From: Erwinia pyrifoliae DSM 12163
GTDB lineage: Bacteria; Pseudomonadota; Gammaproteobacteria; Enterobacterales; Enterobacteriaceae
DNA length: 37,299 nucleotides
Direction of reading: 5' to 3'
NCBI RefSeq assembly: GCF_000026985.1
Contig: NC_017390.1
Span: 1,689,282 to 1,726,580 of the forward strand
In this document: positions 1 to 10,669 of the stretch, in pieces
Position numbering within the stretch: the first letter of the stretch is position 1
Layout: every line of letters begins with the position of its first letter
Program-made: the position numbers and the translations under genes
Notes under the pieces: model-generated
The model's database searches: none
The model's input: the letters and a program-made list of their open reading frames with translations, nothing else
Told to the model about the DNA's origin: nothing

Positions 1-54
1 ATTCACTTTTAGAGATCTTCCGGCATACTGATGATGCCTCCTGAGGAGACCGTT

Positions 55-153
55 ATGCGCAAAGCCCGTTTTACCGAACACCAGATCATCGCCGTTCTGA
101 AGTCTGTGAGAGATATGTGGCTTCCTTATAATCAGACAGTCAATAACAATTAA
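55..153 (+). pseudogene. IS3-family transposase OrfA, N-terminal stub
   Basis: The first 18 codons (55-108) read MRKARFTEHQIIAVLKSV, the usual start of the helix-turn-helix OrfA of IS3-family elements, after a GAGGAG ribosome site. The similarity then ends abruptly and the frame runs through AT-rich unrelated sequence to a stop at 151-153. OrfA is normally about 90 residues, and neither the rest of it nor OrfB is present, so this is a dead fragment. It lies beside an integrase relic and a tRNA, a typical spot for mobile-element debris. The family call rests on this short but characteristic N-terminus. Confidence 0.75.
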
Positions 154-188
154 TAGTAGTAAAAATATTGAGATTAAAAACCTCCGCA

Positions 189-383
189 TTATCGTTTTCC
201 TTCTATATTGAGCAGCATGGGTGTTGAAGGATTGAGCACAACAGATGGCTGATGTGAGGGCAGTTCACGCCAGTATTTTGAGCCGTTGGGATGGATGAGC
301 AGATACATAGCGAAGGCGTTCGTGAGTTTGACGGCTTTCACGGAAGGCTCTGTATTTCTAATTTTTATACCAGTGAGCGCCAC
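189..383 (-). pseudogene. P4-type tyrosine integrase, N-terminal relic (copy 1)
   Basis: The frame opens with GTG at 383. Its first ~39 codons (267-383) match the N-terminal arm-binding domain of P4-family integrases, with KAVKLTNAFAMYLLIHPNGS followed by KYWR. After KYWR the similarity stops, and 25 unrelated residues precede the stop. Intact integrases have about 400 residues including a catalytic R-H-R-Y domain that is absent here. The relic lies 168 bp downstream of the tRNA-Asn at 551-626 in the same orientation, the normal position of an integrase that uses that tRNA as its attachment site. A second, similarly cut relic lies at 7384-7494. Confidence 0.75.
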
Positions 384-550
384 AGATCAGCCCCCTGTAT
401 GATAGTACAAAACGGATCGAACCGGATGTGTCAGCAAATATGGGTTAATGATGCCGTACTTTAAAGGATGGTGTCGAACATGGGGGAGAGGATAACTGCA
501 TGAATAAAAAGCGGAAAGCAGAGATGATGGAACGTCTGCTAACCTGAAAA

Positions 551-626
551 TGGCTCCTCTGACTGGACTCGAACCAGTGACATACGGATTAACAGTCCGC
601 CGTTCTACCGACTGAACTACAGAGGA
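551..626 (-). tRNA. tRNA-Asn (anticodon GTT)
   Basis: A 76-nt gene read on the minus strand from TCCTCTGTAGTTCAGTCGG to an encoded CCA end. The acceptor stem TCCTCTG pairs with CAGAGGA, the T loop reads GGTTCGAGTCC, and the anticodon loop is CTGTTAA with anticodon GTT. It is identical to the copy at 7665-7740. Upstream flanks of the two copies are also similar (gaacggggcgaat here, taacgcggcgaat there), which suggests paralogous loci. An integrase relic lies downstream. Confidence 0.97.
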
Positions 627-838
627 ATCGTTTGAACGGGGCGAATAATAATTATCTCAGGCGTAGGTGTCAACGGGAAAAGTTACCCTGGTCAATTGAT
701 TGCTGATGTTTGCAGCAACCTGATGATTTGATATGCATTTTATCCTGGATTTCTTCCAATTCAGGCTGCAAGCTGTTTGCCATCCGCCTGATTATTGTAT
801 GGGGACTGATGAGCTGGGTATCAGCTAAACCGATCGGA

Positions 839-863
839 GATGGCGTCCTCTGCCGACGCCATC
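839..863 (-). terminator. Hairpin after sitD
   Basis: GATGGCGTC and GACGCCATC form a perfect 9-bp stem with a 7-nt loop just past the sitD stop. No clear T run follows on the minus strand, so it may be a weak terminator or a 3' stabilising hairpin. The rest of 627-871 shows no gene or other recognisable signal. Confidence 0.45.
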
Positions 864-871
864 CCTGCTAA

Positions 872-1708
872 TCAGGTCAAAAGTATCTTGCGCTCGCGGC
901 GCAGAGAATAAATAAACGCCATGACAAACAGCAGAGCGAACAGCACCACGATGGTGGGACCGGGAGCACTGTCGAGGAAGAATGACAGGTACGTGCCGCT
1001 AAAGCAGACCGCGATTGCCAACAGCAACGCACAGATCATCACCGATGAGAAAGTGCGCATAAGCAGAATGGCAATGGCCCCCGGGGCAATGAGCAGCGCA
1101 ATTGACAACACGATCCCCACTGCTTTCAGCGTGGCGACGATGGTCAGTGCGATCATGCTCAGCAGGCCATAGTGCAGTAGCGTTGTGTTCAGCCCGCATG
1201 CTTTCGCCTGCTGCGCATCAAAAGCATGCAGCACCAAATCGCGCCATTTAATGCCAATGATAGCAGCGATAACGCCGGCAATGGCTGCGCTTTGCAGCAT
1301 ATCGCTGGGGGAAATACCTAACATATCGCCGAACAGGATGTGGTCGAGATGCACCTCGGATTTCACCGAGATATAGAGGATCAGACCAGCGGCGAACATC
1401 CCGGAAAAGATAATGCCCATCACGGTATCCTGTTTAATGCGGCTGTTCTCCGTCACGAAGCCAGTCGCCATTGCGCAGAACAGCCCGGCACAAAACGCGC
1501 CGACAGCCAGAGGGATGCCGAGTATCCAGGCCACCACCACGCCGGGAAACACCGCATGGCTCATGGCATCGCCCATCAGCGACCAGCCTTTGATCACCAT
1601 GAAGCTGGAGAGCAGGGCGCAGGGGATAGCGACAATCACCGATATGGCCAGTGCCGTATTCATAAAGTCAAACTGAAACGGGCTAAGCAGCAGTTCTGTC
1701 AGGCTCAT
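872..1708 (-). CDS. sitD: Mn/Fe ABC transporter, inner-membrane permease SitD
   Basis: A 278-residue hydrophobic ABC-3 family permease, the second membrane subunit of the SitABCD manganese/ferrous iron importer. It has about eight or nine membrane segments and the family's GWSLMGDAMSHAVFPG segment near residues 41-56, with its DAxSH signature. The start ATG overlaps the sitC stop by 4 nt, so the two are translationally coupled and co-transcribed. It is closely paralogous to SitC upstream (GWSLIGDALSHSIVPG there). It is the last gene of the operon, followed by a hairpin. Family known in Salmonella, Shigella and Yersinia; substrate preference here is inferred from the whole operon. Confidence 0.93.
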   Translation of the reverse strand: MSLTELLLSPFQFDFMNTALAISVIVAIPCALLSSFMVIKGWSLMGDAMSHAVFPGVVVAWILGIPLAVGAFCAGLFCAMATGFVTENSRIKQDTVMGIIFSGMFAAGLILYISVKSEVHLDHILFGDMLGISPSDMLQSAAIAGVIAAIIGIKWRDLVLHAFDAQQAKACGLNTTLLHYGLLSMIALTIVATLKAVGIVLSIALLIAPGAIAILLMRTFSSVMICALLLAIAVCFSGTYLSFFLDSAPGPTIVVLFALLFVMAFIYSLRRERKILLT

Positions 1709-2562
1709 AATGCCCCCTGTTCTGACAGCGCTACACGTTTGCGCCGTGCCAGCAGGCCGTGTTTAGGTGCCAGCACAAAGGCAGTCAGAAACACCAGCGT
1801 CTGTGCCACAACAATAATGCCCCCGGTAGCGCCATCAAGGTAGTAGCTTACCCATGCGCCGAAGAAGCTGGTGACGCTGCCGATAACGACCGCAATCATC
1901 AGCAGCGACGGGAAACGGTCGGTAAGCAGATAAGCGGTGGCGCCGGGCGTCACCACCAGGCAGATCACCAGGAAAGCGCCAACGGTTTGCAGGGCGGCAA
2001 TGGTGCAGGCTGCCAGCAGGGTGAAAAACAACAGCTTGAGGCGCGTCGGGTTAAGACCCACCGAGCGGGCGTGATTCTCATCAAAGAAAGTCACCATCAA
2101 ATCTTTCCACTTCATCAATAATATCAGCAGCGAAGTGAAGCCAATGATGGCGAGCTGTAAAATATCCTCTGGCGCAATGGCCAGAATATTGCCGAGTACA
2201 ATGGTCTGAATATTTACCGCAGTGGGATTAAGAGAAACCATAAATAGGCCGATGCCAAAGAAGGAAGAGAAGATTAGCCCGATAATCGCATCCTCCTTCA
2301 GACGTGTGCGCTGGTTCAGAAACAGCATACTGCCCGCTGCAAGACCTCCGGAGAGAAAAGCCCCGAGAGCGAAAGGCAGCCCCAGCATCCAGGCGCCAGC
2401 CACGCCCGGAACGATCGAGTGCGACAGCGCGTCACCGATTAATGACCAGCCCTTTAGCATCAGGTAGCAGGAAAGAAAGGCGCAAACGCCGCCCACCAGC
2501 GCTGAAACCCACATTGCATTAAGCATATATTGGTAGTGGAAAGGTTCAGTCAGCCATGCCAT
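1705..2562 (-). CDS. sitC: Mn/Fe ABC transporter, inner-membrane permease SitC
   Basis: A 285-residue ABC-3 (ZnuB/SitC/MntB) permease with alternating hydrophobic segments and the GWSLIGDALSHSIVPGVAG segment near residues 38-56. It should pair with SitD to form the transmembrane channel of the importer, energised by SitB. The start ATG shares one base with the sitB stop (TGATG), and the stop overlaps the sitD start by 4 nt, so this is a tightly packed operon in the order sitA-B-C-D. The protein looks full length for the family. Confidence 0.93.
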   Translation of the reverse strand: MAWLTEPFHYQYMLNAMWVSALVGGVCAFLSCYLMLKGWSLIGDALSHSIVPGVAGAWMLGLPFALGAFLSGGLAAGSMLFLNQRTRLKEDAIIGLIFSSFFGIGLFMVSLNPTAVNIQTIVLGNILAIAPEDILQLAIIGFTSLLILLMKWKDLMVTFFDENHARSVGLNPTRLKLLFFTLLAACTIAALQTVGAFLVICLVVTPGATAYLLTDRFPSLLMIAVVIGSVTSFFGAWVSYYLDGATGGIIVVAQTLVFLTAFVLAPKHGLLARRKRVALSEQGAL

Positions 2563-3365
2563 CAGCGGTCCCCCTGAACGAGTGAGAGCGCCGGCAGAGG
2601 GTCAGCGTCGTTAAACACCAGATCGCGCAACTCACCGCTAAAGGCATTCTCCAGGTTGCTACGGGTAAAGGTGGTGGCAGTGGGGCCGCAGGCCAGCACC
2701 GTACCTTTGACGATAACCGTGTGGTCACAATAGTCAGTGACGGAAGCCAGGTTGTGGGTAGAGACCAGCATGGTGCGCCCTTCGTCGCGCAGCTCATGCA
2801 GCAGGTTGACGATCTGGCGCTCGGTATTGACGTCGACGCCGGTAAATGGTTCATCCAGCAGGATCACCTGACCACGTTGTGCGATAGCGCGAGCGAGAAA
2901 GACGCGTTTTTTCTGCCCGCCGGACAGTTCACCGATTTGACGACGGCGGAAGTCTGTCATGCCAACTCGCTCCAGAGCCGCAGCGACCAGGCGTTTGTCT
3001 TCGGCGCGGGCAATGCGCAGCATGCCCATATGCCCGTAACGACCCATCATTACCACGTCCTCGACCAGTACCGGAAACGACCAGTCGACATCCTCGGACT
3101 GCGGAACATATGACACCAGGTTGTTTTTTAGCGCCCTGTGCCACGGTTGATCCAGCAGAGTAATCGTTCCGGACGAGGGGGGGACAAAGCCCATAATGGC
3201 TTTAAACAGCGTCGATTTCCCGGAACCGTTGATCCCGAGCAGCGCAGCAATGCTGGCGGTGGGGATCTGTAATGAGGCGGCGCGCAGGGCAGTGTGCCCG
3301 TTGCGATAGGTGACCGTCAGGTTAGCAACCTCAATGCCGTTCTGACGTGCGGCGCTAATGTTCAT
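2562..3365 (-). CDS. sitB: Mn/Fe ABC transporter, ATPase SitB
   Basis: A 267-residue ABC ATPase that powers uptake through SitC/SitD. Visible motifs are Walker A GINGSGKST at residues 44-52, the ABC signature LSGGQ at 147-151 and Walker B VILLDEP from 167, plus a switch histidine in VSTHNL. The start overlaps the sitA stop by 4 nt (ATGA), and the stop shares a base with the sitC start. The length and motif order are typical for manganese/zinc-type ABC ATPases. The SitB call rests on the neighbours as well as the sequence. Confidence 0.94.
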   Translation of the reverse strand: MNISAARQNGIEVANLTVTYRNGHTALRAASLQIPTASIAALLGINGSGKSTLFKAIMGFVPPSSGTITLLDQPWHRALKNNLVSYVPQSEDVDWSFPVLVEDVVMMGRYGHMGMLRIARAEDKRLVAAALERVGMTDFRRRQIGELSGGQKKRVFLARAIAQRGQVILLDEPFTGVDVNTERQIVNLLHELRDEGRTMLVSTHNLASVTDYCDHTVIVKGTVLACGPTATTFTRSNLENAFSGELRDLVFNDADPLPALSLVQGDR

Positions 3366-4273
3366 TTAGCCAACCCCTGATGAATACCGTTGACAAGAGT
3401 TTCACTGGTGACGCGCAGCAGGTCGAGATAGGTCGGAACCGGGCCATCTGCGGTGCTGAGCGAATCAACATAGAGTATGCCGCCGTAGTGGCTGCCGGTC
3501 TCACGCGCAACCTGACGGGCGGCTTTATCGGATACGGTACTTTCGCTGAATACGGCCGGAATTTGATATTGTTTCACTTTGTCGATGACTTTGCGCACCT
3601 GTTGAGGCGTTCCCTGCTGATCGGCATTGATTGGCCACAGATACAGTTCCTGCAAACCAAAATCACGCGTCAGATATGAAAATGCACCTTCACTGGTTAC
3701 CAGCCAGCGTTTGTCTGCGGGTAGCTGTGCCAGCGCCTGCTGCACCGGGGCGATGGTCGCGCTAATTTTTTCTTTATAGGCAGCCGCATTTTTGCGATAG
3801 ATGTCGGCATGGACAGGATCGTATTTCACCAGCGCATCGCGGATATTATCCACGTAGATCAGCGCATTGTTGGGCGACATCCACGCATGGGGATTAGGTT
3901 TACCGTTATAGGGGCCTTCGCTGATACCCAGCGGAATAATCCCGTCGGAAACCACCACTTCCGGCACCCCGGACAGATGTTGGTAAAAGCGTTTAAACCA
4001 TAATTCGAGGTTAAGCCCGTTGGCCAGGATCAGCTGCGCACCCTGAGCGCGCTTAATATCACCGGGTGTTGGCTGATATTCGTGGATCTCGGCGCCCGGT
4101 TTGGTTATTGACGCGACTTCTGCCGCATCTCCGGCGACGTTCTGTGCCATGTCGGCAATAATGGTAAAGGTGGTGATCACCTTAAACTTATCCTGTGCCA
4201 GCGCGGGTGCCAGCGGCAGCGCGGCGAGCGCCACGCCACATAACCATCCTTTTAATCGATACAGATATGACAT
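3362..4273 (-). CDS. sitA: Mn/Fe ABC transporter, periplasmic binding protein SitA
   Basis: A cluster A-I (ZnuA/TroA/PsaA) metal-binding lipoprotein-like receptor of 303 residues. The ATG at 4273 is chosen over an upstream in-frame start at 4444 because it follows a GGGAGAG ribosome site and begins a good signal peptide (MSYLYRLKG, hydrophobic core, ALAQ cleavage site). The upstream start would read through the operator region. Metal-ligand regions typical of the family are visible: HEYQPTPGD, NPHAWMSP, TSEGAF and the C-terminal YVDSLS segment. It delivers Mn(II), and probably Fe(II), to SitBCD. It is the first gene of the operon, preceded by two MntR-like boxes and separated from katG by a terminator. 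Confidence 0.94.
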   Translation of the reverse strand: MSYLYRLKGWLCGVALAALPLAPALAQDKFKVITTFTIIADMAQNVAGDAAEVASITKPGAEIHEYQPTPGDIKRAQGAQLILANGLNLELWFKRFYQHLSGVPEVVVSDGIIPLGISEGPYNGKPNPHAWMSPNNALIYVDNIRDALVKYDPVHADIYRKNAAAYKEKISATIAPVQQALAQLPADKRWLVTSEGAFSYLTRDFGLQELYLWPINADQQGTPQQVRKVIDKVKQYQIPAVFSESTVSDKAARQVARETGSHYGGILYVDSLSTADGPVPTYLDLLRVTSETLVNGIHQGLAK

Positions 4274-4306
4274 GAGCTCTCCCGGAGTGCTTAAAATACG
4301 CCTTAA

Positions 4307-4320
4307 ATAGCAACTGCTAT
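4307..4320 (-). promoter_or_regulatory. MntR-like operator, promoter-distal copy nearest sitA
   Basis: ATAGC-AACT-GCTAT is a perfect 5-bp inverted repeat with a 4-bp spacer, the same half-sites and spacing as the known enteric MntR box (CATAGC-N4-GCTATG). It lies 34 bp upstream of the sitA start codon. Repression by Mn-bound MntR is inferred from the sequence match. Confidence 0.65.
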
Positions 4321-4324
4321 AATA

Positions 4325-4340
4325 TATAGCATAAGCTATA
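4325..4340 (-). promoter_or_regulatory. MntR-like operator, second tandem copy
   Basis: TATAGC-ATAA-GCTATA is a perfect 6-bp inverted repeat with a 4-bp spacer. Its centre is 19 bp from that of the box at 4307-4320, about two helical turns, so two regulator dimers could bind the same face. On the minus strand it overlaps possible -10 sequences such as TATATA. Confidence 0.7.
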
Positions 4341-4537
4341 CCTCGTTGTGAATGATTTTTGCACAAAAGGTTGACTGGCGTCTTATCGAAGTCGGATGTG
4401 CGGGCAGCACTGAAAGGGGAAAGCGTTCTGGTGTCATCCGCCATAAAGCCGGCTGGAGTCCTGAGATTGACCTGTCATCTTGCGAAGAGTTAAAGCCTTA
4501 TGGATTAGCCTATCCGTCAGCCTTTAACTCAGTGAAA

Positions 4538-4562
4538 ACCCGGTAAGTCATCCTTACCGGGT
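4538..4562 (-). terminator. Rho-independent terminator after katG
   Basis: On the minus strand ACCCGGTAAG-GATGA-CTTACCGGGT forms a perfect 10-bp stem followed by TTTTC, 5 bp past the katG stop. It should isolate katG transcription from sitABCD. The interval 4341-4537 holds only an unsupported open frame. Confidence 0.9.
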
Positions 4563-4567
4563 GGTGT

Positions 4568-7383
<2,816 letters not shown>

Positions 7384-7494
7384 AACTTTTGTGCCGTCAG
7401 GATTTATCAACAAACATATATCGACGCCATTGGTGAGCTTTACTGGCTTATTGGAAAGTGTAGCATGGCTTATATTTACATCATTGAGTGCTAC
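7384..7494 (-). pseudogene. P4-type tyrosine integrase, N-terminal relic (copy 2)
   Basis: Reading minus from 7494, 37 codons give VALNDVNISHATLSN then KPVKLTNGVDICLLINPDGT and KV. This aligns without gaps to the integrase relic at 189-383 and to the arm-binding domain of P4 integrases (KPYKLTDGxGLYLLVNPNGSK type). The codon aligned with the GTG start of copy 1 is GTA here, so it is not translatable. It lies 171 bp downstream of tRNA-Asn 7665-7740, nearly the same distance as copy 1 from its tRNA. Similarity is lost after about 37 codons in both. There is no conventional open frame here, and it is recognised only by translation. Confidence 0.65.
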
Positions 7495-7664
7495 GGGTCA
7501 GGCTCCCATGTGAGGGTATAAAACAAAGGAACCGATTGTACCAAAAAACATAACCTCAAATGTGGGGGAGTAGGGATCAGTGGGCGTTGCCGGACATGGT
7601 GATGAGGGTAACTACATAGCCTGAGATAAAAAAAGACGCCCGTAGACATCCACTTCCCTTAAAT

Positions 7665-7740
7665 TGGCTCCTCTGACTGGACTCGAACCAGTGACATACG
7701 GATTAACAGTCCGCCGTTCTACCGACTGAACTACAGAGGA
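7665..7740 (-). tRNA. tRNA-Asn (anticodon GTT)
   Basis: A 76-nt gene identical to the one at 551-626: acceptor stem TCCTCTG/CAGAGGA, anticodon GTT and an encoded CCA. It lies next to mtfA, where E. coli has asnT, so it is probably the ancestral copy. In other enterics this tRNA is the insertion site of the high-pathogenicity island. Confidence 0.97.
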
Positions 7741-7839
7741 TTTGTTTTAACGCGGCGAATTCTAGCGATCTGCATTCTGGCTGTCAACAGCAAAAAAAGT
7801 TTAGCTATCAACTGGCTGCGTTAACATCAACCCGGTGGA

Positions 7840-8622
7840 TTAATGAACGGTTGTTCCACCATTGTGTACTTGCAGGCGCTGCCAGGGATCCTGGCGATAA
7901 AACTGGCAAAGACGCTGATAAAGCGATGGAAAACGGGAAACCAACAGTTCAGGGGCGCTAAAAAAATACTCTGAAAGAACAGCAAAGCATTCGGCCGGTT
8001 CGCTGGCCGCGTAGGGGTCAATACTGGCGGCATCTTCTCCTCGCTGGTCGACCTCTTCCTGAATCAGGTTCATCGCAGCGTGCAGATCGCGTTCCCAGCC
8101 CATCACATCGTGCAGAGCAATAGCAGGAATGCCGTTGGCAATACCGCTGCCGCGAGCATCCAGTTTATGCGCCACCTCGTGGATCACCAGATTGTAACCG
8201 GAGCGGTCAAAGGAAACCTGCACGTCCAGCCAGTTGAGAACGATCGGCCCCTGTTGCCAGCTCTGACCGGCATGTACCGTAGGTTCGCGGTGCACCAGTC
8301 CAAACTCGTCCTGCCATTCTTCATCGACCACAAAGGGAGAGGGATAGATCAATACTTCGTGAAAACCGTCCAGCCAGTCATAGCCGAGTCTCATCACCGG
8401 CAGGCAGAACAGTAAAGCCAGACGACAGCAACTGAGCGGATCCAGCACCAAACCCTGCAAGGGTACCAGGCGTTTCTGGCGTAGAAAACGATCGGCAAGC
8501 TGGCACAGCTCCTGACTTTCCGCCGTGCTCAGGGTTGTCAGTAGCGGTATATGCAGCGCCTGTGTCCAGGGGGGGGCAGCAACAGGTGCGTTTTTTTCAC
8601 TTTTCCACGGCCACTTAAACAT
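7840..8622 (-). CDS. mtfA: MtfA, Mlc-interacting zinc metallopeptidase
   Basis: A 260-residue cytosolic M90-type peptidase homologous to E. coli MtfA (YeeI, about 265 residues). It has the zinc site H148-E149-V-A-H152 followed by KLD, and a downstream [15 protein letters not shown] segment carrying the probable third ligand. In E. coli MtfA binds the glucose repressor Mlc and so raises ptsG expression. That role is carried over by homology. The start MFKWPWKS matches the family. It lies next to tRNA-Asn as in E. coli, and appears to be a single-gene unit. Confidence 0.93.
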   Translation of the reverse strand: MFKWPWKSEKNAPVAAPPWTQALHIPLLTTLSTAESQELCQLADRFLRQKRLVPLQGLVLDPLSCCRLALLFCLPVMRLGYDWLDGFHEVLIYPSPFVVDEEWQDEFGLVHREPTVHAGQSWQQGPIVLNWLDVQVSFDRSGYNLVIHEVAHKLDARGSGIANGIPAIALHDVMGWERDLHAAMNLIQEEVDQRGEDAASIDPYAASEPAECFAVLSEYFFSAPELLVSRFPSLYQRLCQFYRQDPWQRLQVHNGGTTVH

Positions 8623-8664
8623 CTGTTTTCGCTCTTGTCTGCTAAAGGCTGTGATAACCGCCAG

Positions 8665-9321
8665 TCAGATCGGCTTAAATTCGATCACCCATACCCAGGG
8701 ATTTGCTTCCCAGCTGTTGCAGCCGTATAGCGTGACCCACTGCTTGCGATAGGCGTCTTTTGCCGATCCAGCTTCGCTTTGCAGAGTGAAAAAATTGTTG
8801 AGAAAGTGAGTCTCAACCTGCACGCCTTCCGCCATCACATCGTCATCGCTGATATCCTGGATCTTTTCTACCCGGATATCGGTGATAAGCAGATCGATAC
8901 GGCTGGCCCAGCGCGGCATATGAATGCCTGCCTGCCACCCACCCAGTTGTTCCTGATCGTCTGCACTATAAATGCTGCTGTCGGCCTGATACTGGCAATA
9001 ATCTGCCTTTTTGAACTGCGACGGTGACTGCTGGTAGCGCACGATATCCTCTGCCGGTACAATCGGCCCACGCCATGTTTCACGTACCCACAGGCGATCA
9101 CCAGGCTGTCCGTAAGGGCAGTGGTGGCTCAGATTATCGAGGCTCAGTACGCGGTTACCCTGCAGATGATTACCCAGCACGTCGATACCATAGCAGCCTT
9201 CGTGATTATCCTGACCTGGTTCAAGAGGTTGTGATTTCATGATACGCCGTGTTTGTCGTTGTTGGCCCGAGAGCAGGGCGCGCACCCGTTGATGGCTGAA
9301 TAAAATCGGGCGTTCTTTCAT
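8665..9321 (-). CDS. Phage-type ASCH-like protein (often annotated phage morphogenetic protein)
   Basis: A 218-residue protein starting at MKERPILFSHQRVRALLSG. The ATG at 9321 is preferred over one 16 codons upstream because family members begin MKERPILF. Motifs of this phage-borne family are visible: QTRRIMKSQP, CPYGQPGDRLWVRETW, MPRWASRIDL, ITDIRVEKIQDIS and a C-terminal NPWVWVIEFKPI. The fold is thought to be ASCH/PUA-like with possible RNA or nucleotide binding. No function is established. No other phage gene lies nearby, so it is an orphan cargo gene or a domesticated remnant. Identification as this family is firm, its role is unknown. Confidence 0.8.
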   Translation of the reverse strand: MKERPILFSHQRVRALLSGQQRQTRRIMKSQPLEPGQDNHEGCYGIDVLGNHLQGNRVLSLDNLSHHCPYGQPGDRLWVRETWRGPIVPAEDIVRYQQSPSQFKKADYCQYQADSSIYSADDQEQLGGWQAGIHMPRWASRIDLLITDIRVEKIQDISDDDVMAEGVQVETHFLNNFFTLQSEAGSAKDAYRKQWVTLYGCNSWEANPWVWVIEFKPI

Positions 9322-9907
9322 TGTTTGGCCTCTAATAAAATTCCACATTCTTGTTCCAGGCCGGTGCATAGAACCGTCATCCTGTAAGGGTAATTCCTAA
9401 CATTAGCTCAAATGAAAAGCTTGGGTAAATTTTTGGCTCACCTTCCGTGAAGATGATGAAAAAAGCACTGAAGTGATTGACGGGAATGAGCACTTTGCCA
9501 GGTTACAATTTGCCCTTAGCGCCCGGCACGTTGGACATTCCATTATGTCGTCAGCTTGATATTTTATACCAATACAATACGTTAGTGTTGAAATACCCGG
9601 TGTCCGGCGCAGTAACCTGTGGCTTAACAGCAGAAGACAGGGTGAAGCCGACAGGCATATACTGATGAGCTGTCTCAGGGCGTTTTACCCCGGCCACGCT
9701 ATTTCATCACGGCAATTGATCATTAACGGGAATTGAAGATGCCTGAAACAGCACGGGTCACTGTCCAATATGAAAAAAGTGATGTACTGAGCAACAAATA
9801 AACCTATCAGTTTGATTTAGCTCAAATTATGCCGTCGATCGTTGGCGGCCGCAAATGGGCAATCACTCATGACATCTCAAAAACGTCTGAACATGAAGGA
9901 GAAGCCC
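9322..9907. other. Intergenic stretch upstream of yedJ, no supported gene
   Basis: No gene with a credible start and ribosome site. The plus frame 9416-9559 is stop-free and reads like coding sequence (segments FWLTFREDDEKSTEVIDGNE and FARLQFALSARHVGHSIM) but has no start codon, so it may be a gene remnant of unknown family. A 62-codon frame at 9477-9665 overlaps it in another phase and looks spurious. Confidence 0.4.
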
Positions 9908-10597
9908 ATGACGCTGGCTCACTGGCAATCACGTTTTGAACACTGGCTTAACGAAAGCTGGCAGCATGATGACAAAGCCCATGACGTGGCACACCTTAAG
10001 CGGGTTTGGCAAACCGCGCAGCGCATCATGCAGGGGGTTGATGCGGATGCGCTGGTGGTGATGGCCGGATGCTACTTCCACGATATTGTTAACCTGCCGA
10101 AAAACCACCCACAGCGGCATCTCGCTTCGGCACAGGCTGCTGACGAGACGCGGCGCATTTTACGGCAGATATTCCCGGACTTTCCATGCAATAAAATAGA
10201 TGCAGTGACGCATGCCGTCCACGCGCACAGTTTTAGTGCCGGGGTGGCGGCAGAAACAATTGAGGCTAAAATCGTTCAGGATGCTGACCGGATTGAGTCC
10301 CTGGGGGCGATTGGCCTTGCGCGCGTATTTTATGTCTCTGGCGCGTTAGGGCGGGCGTTATTCGATAGCAGCGATCCGCTTGGGCGCGAACGCCCGCTGG
10401 ATGATGCCCGATGGGCATTGGATCATTTTCAAAAGAAATTACTCAAGCTACCGCAAACGATGCAAACGGCTGAGGGTAAGCGTCTTGCGCAATATAATGC
10501 CGACTTCCTGGTAACCTATATGGCAAAACTGTGTGCAGAACTGAAGGGCGATTTTTTCGCCCTGGATGAAAGCGTGCTGGCCGAATTCAGCCTTTAA
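9908..10597 (+). CDS. yedJ: HD-domain phosphohydrolase YedJ
   Basis: A 229-residue protein of the HD superfamily of metal-dependent phosphohydrolases. The metal-binding residues are visible at H25 (KAHDVAHL), H58-D59 (CYFHDIVNL) and D in VQDADRIES. The ATG at 9908 follows AAGGAG at 9896-9901 and matches the E. coli YedJ start (MDLQHWQ; here MTLAHWQ). In-frame ATGs at 9893 and upstream would lose that spacing. The C-terminal half ([20 protein letters not shown]) is strongly conserved with YedJ. The substrate is unknown. In E. coli it neighbours dcm; here queH lies between them. Confidence 0.93.
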   Translation: MTLAHWQSRFEHWLNESWQHDDKAHDVAHLKRVWQTAQRIMQGVDADALVVMAGCYFHDIVNLPKNHPQRHLASAQAADETRRILRQIFPDFPCNKIDAVTHAVHAHSFSAGVAAETIEAKIVQDADRIESLGAIGLARVFYVSGALGRALFDSSDPLGRERPLDDARWALDHFQKKLLKLPQTMQTAEGKRLAQYNADFLVTYMAKLCAELKGDFFALDESVLAEFSL

Positions 10598-10637
10598 CCG
10601 CCTGACAGACGTTGAATAACTCACCGTCATATTACCC

Positions 10638-10660
10638 GGCGTCCCGAGCACAAGGACGCC
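10638..10660. terminator. Hairpin between convergent yedJ and queH
   Basis: GGCGTCC-CGAGCACAA-GGACGCC forms a 7-bp stem between the two convergent stop codons. There is no T run on either side, so terminator activity is uncertain. Confidence 0.35.
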
Positions 10661-10669
10661 AAATCATCG

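Noticed and set aside
1340..1843. 167-codon plus-strand frame inside sitD/sitC
   Set aside because: It lies antisense to two well-supported permease genes, has no ribosome site and has histidine/arginine-rich composition typical of an antisense shadow.
4341..4380. Fur box upstream of sitA
   Set aside because: AATGATTTTTGC-like sequence matches only a fragment of the 19-bp Fur consensus; the MntR-type palindromes explain the region better.
4352..4546. 64-codon plus-strand frame between sitA and katG
   Set aside because: No ribosome site or recognisable family, and it runs into the katG terminator hairpin.
9477..9665. 62-codon plus-strand frame upstream of yedJ
   Set aside because: No ribosome site, no recognisable homology, and it overlaps a more coding-like frame in another phase.
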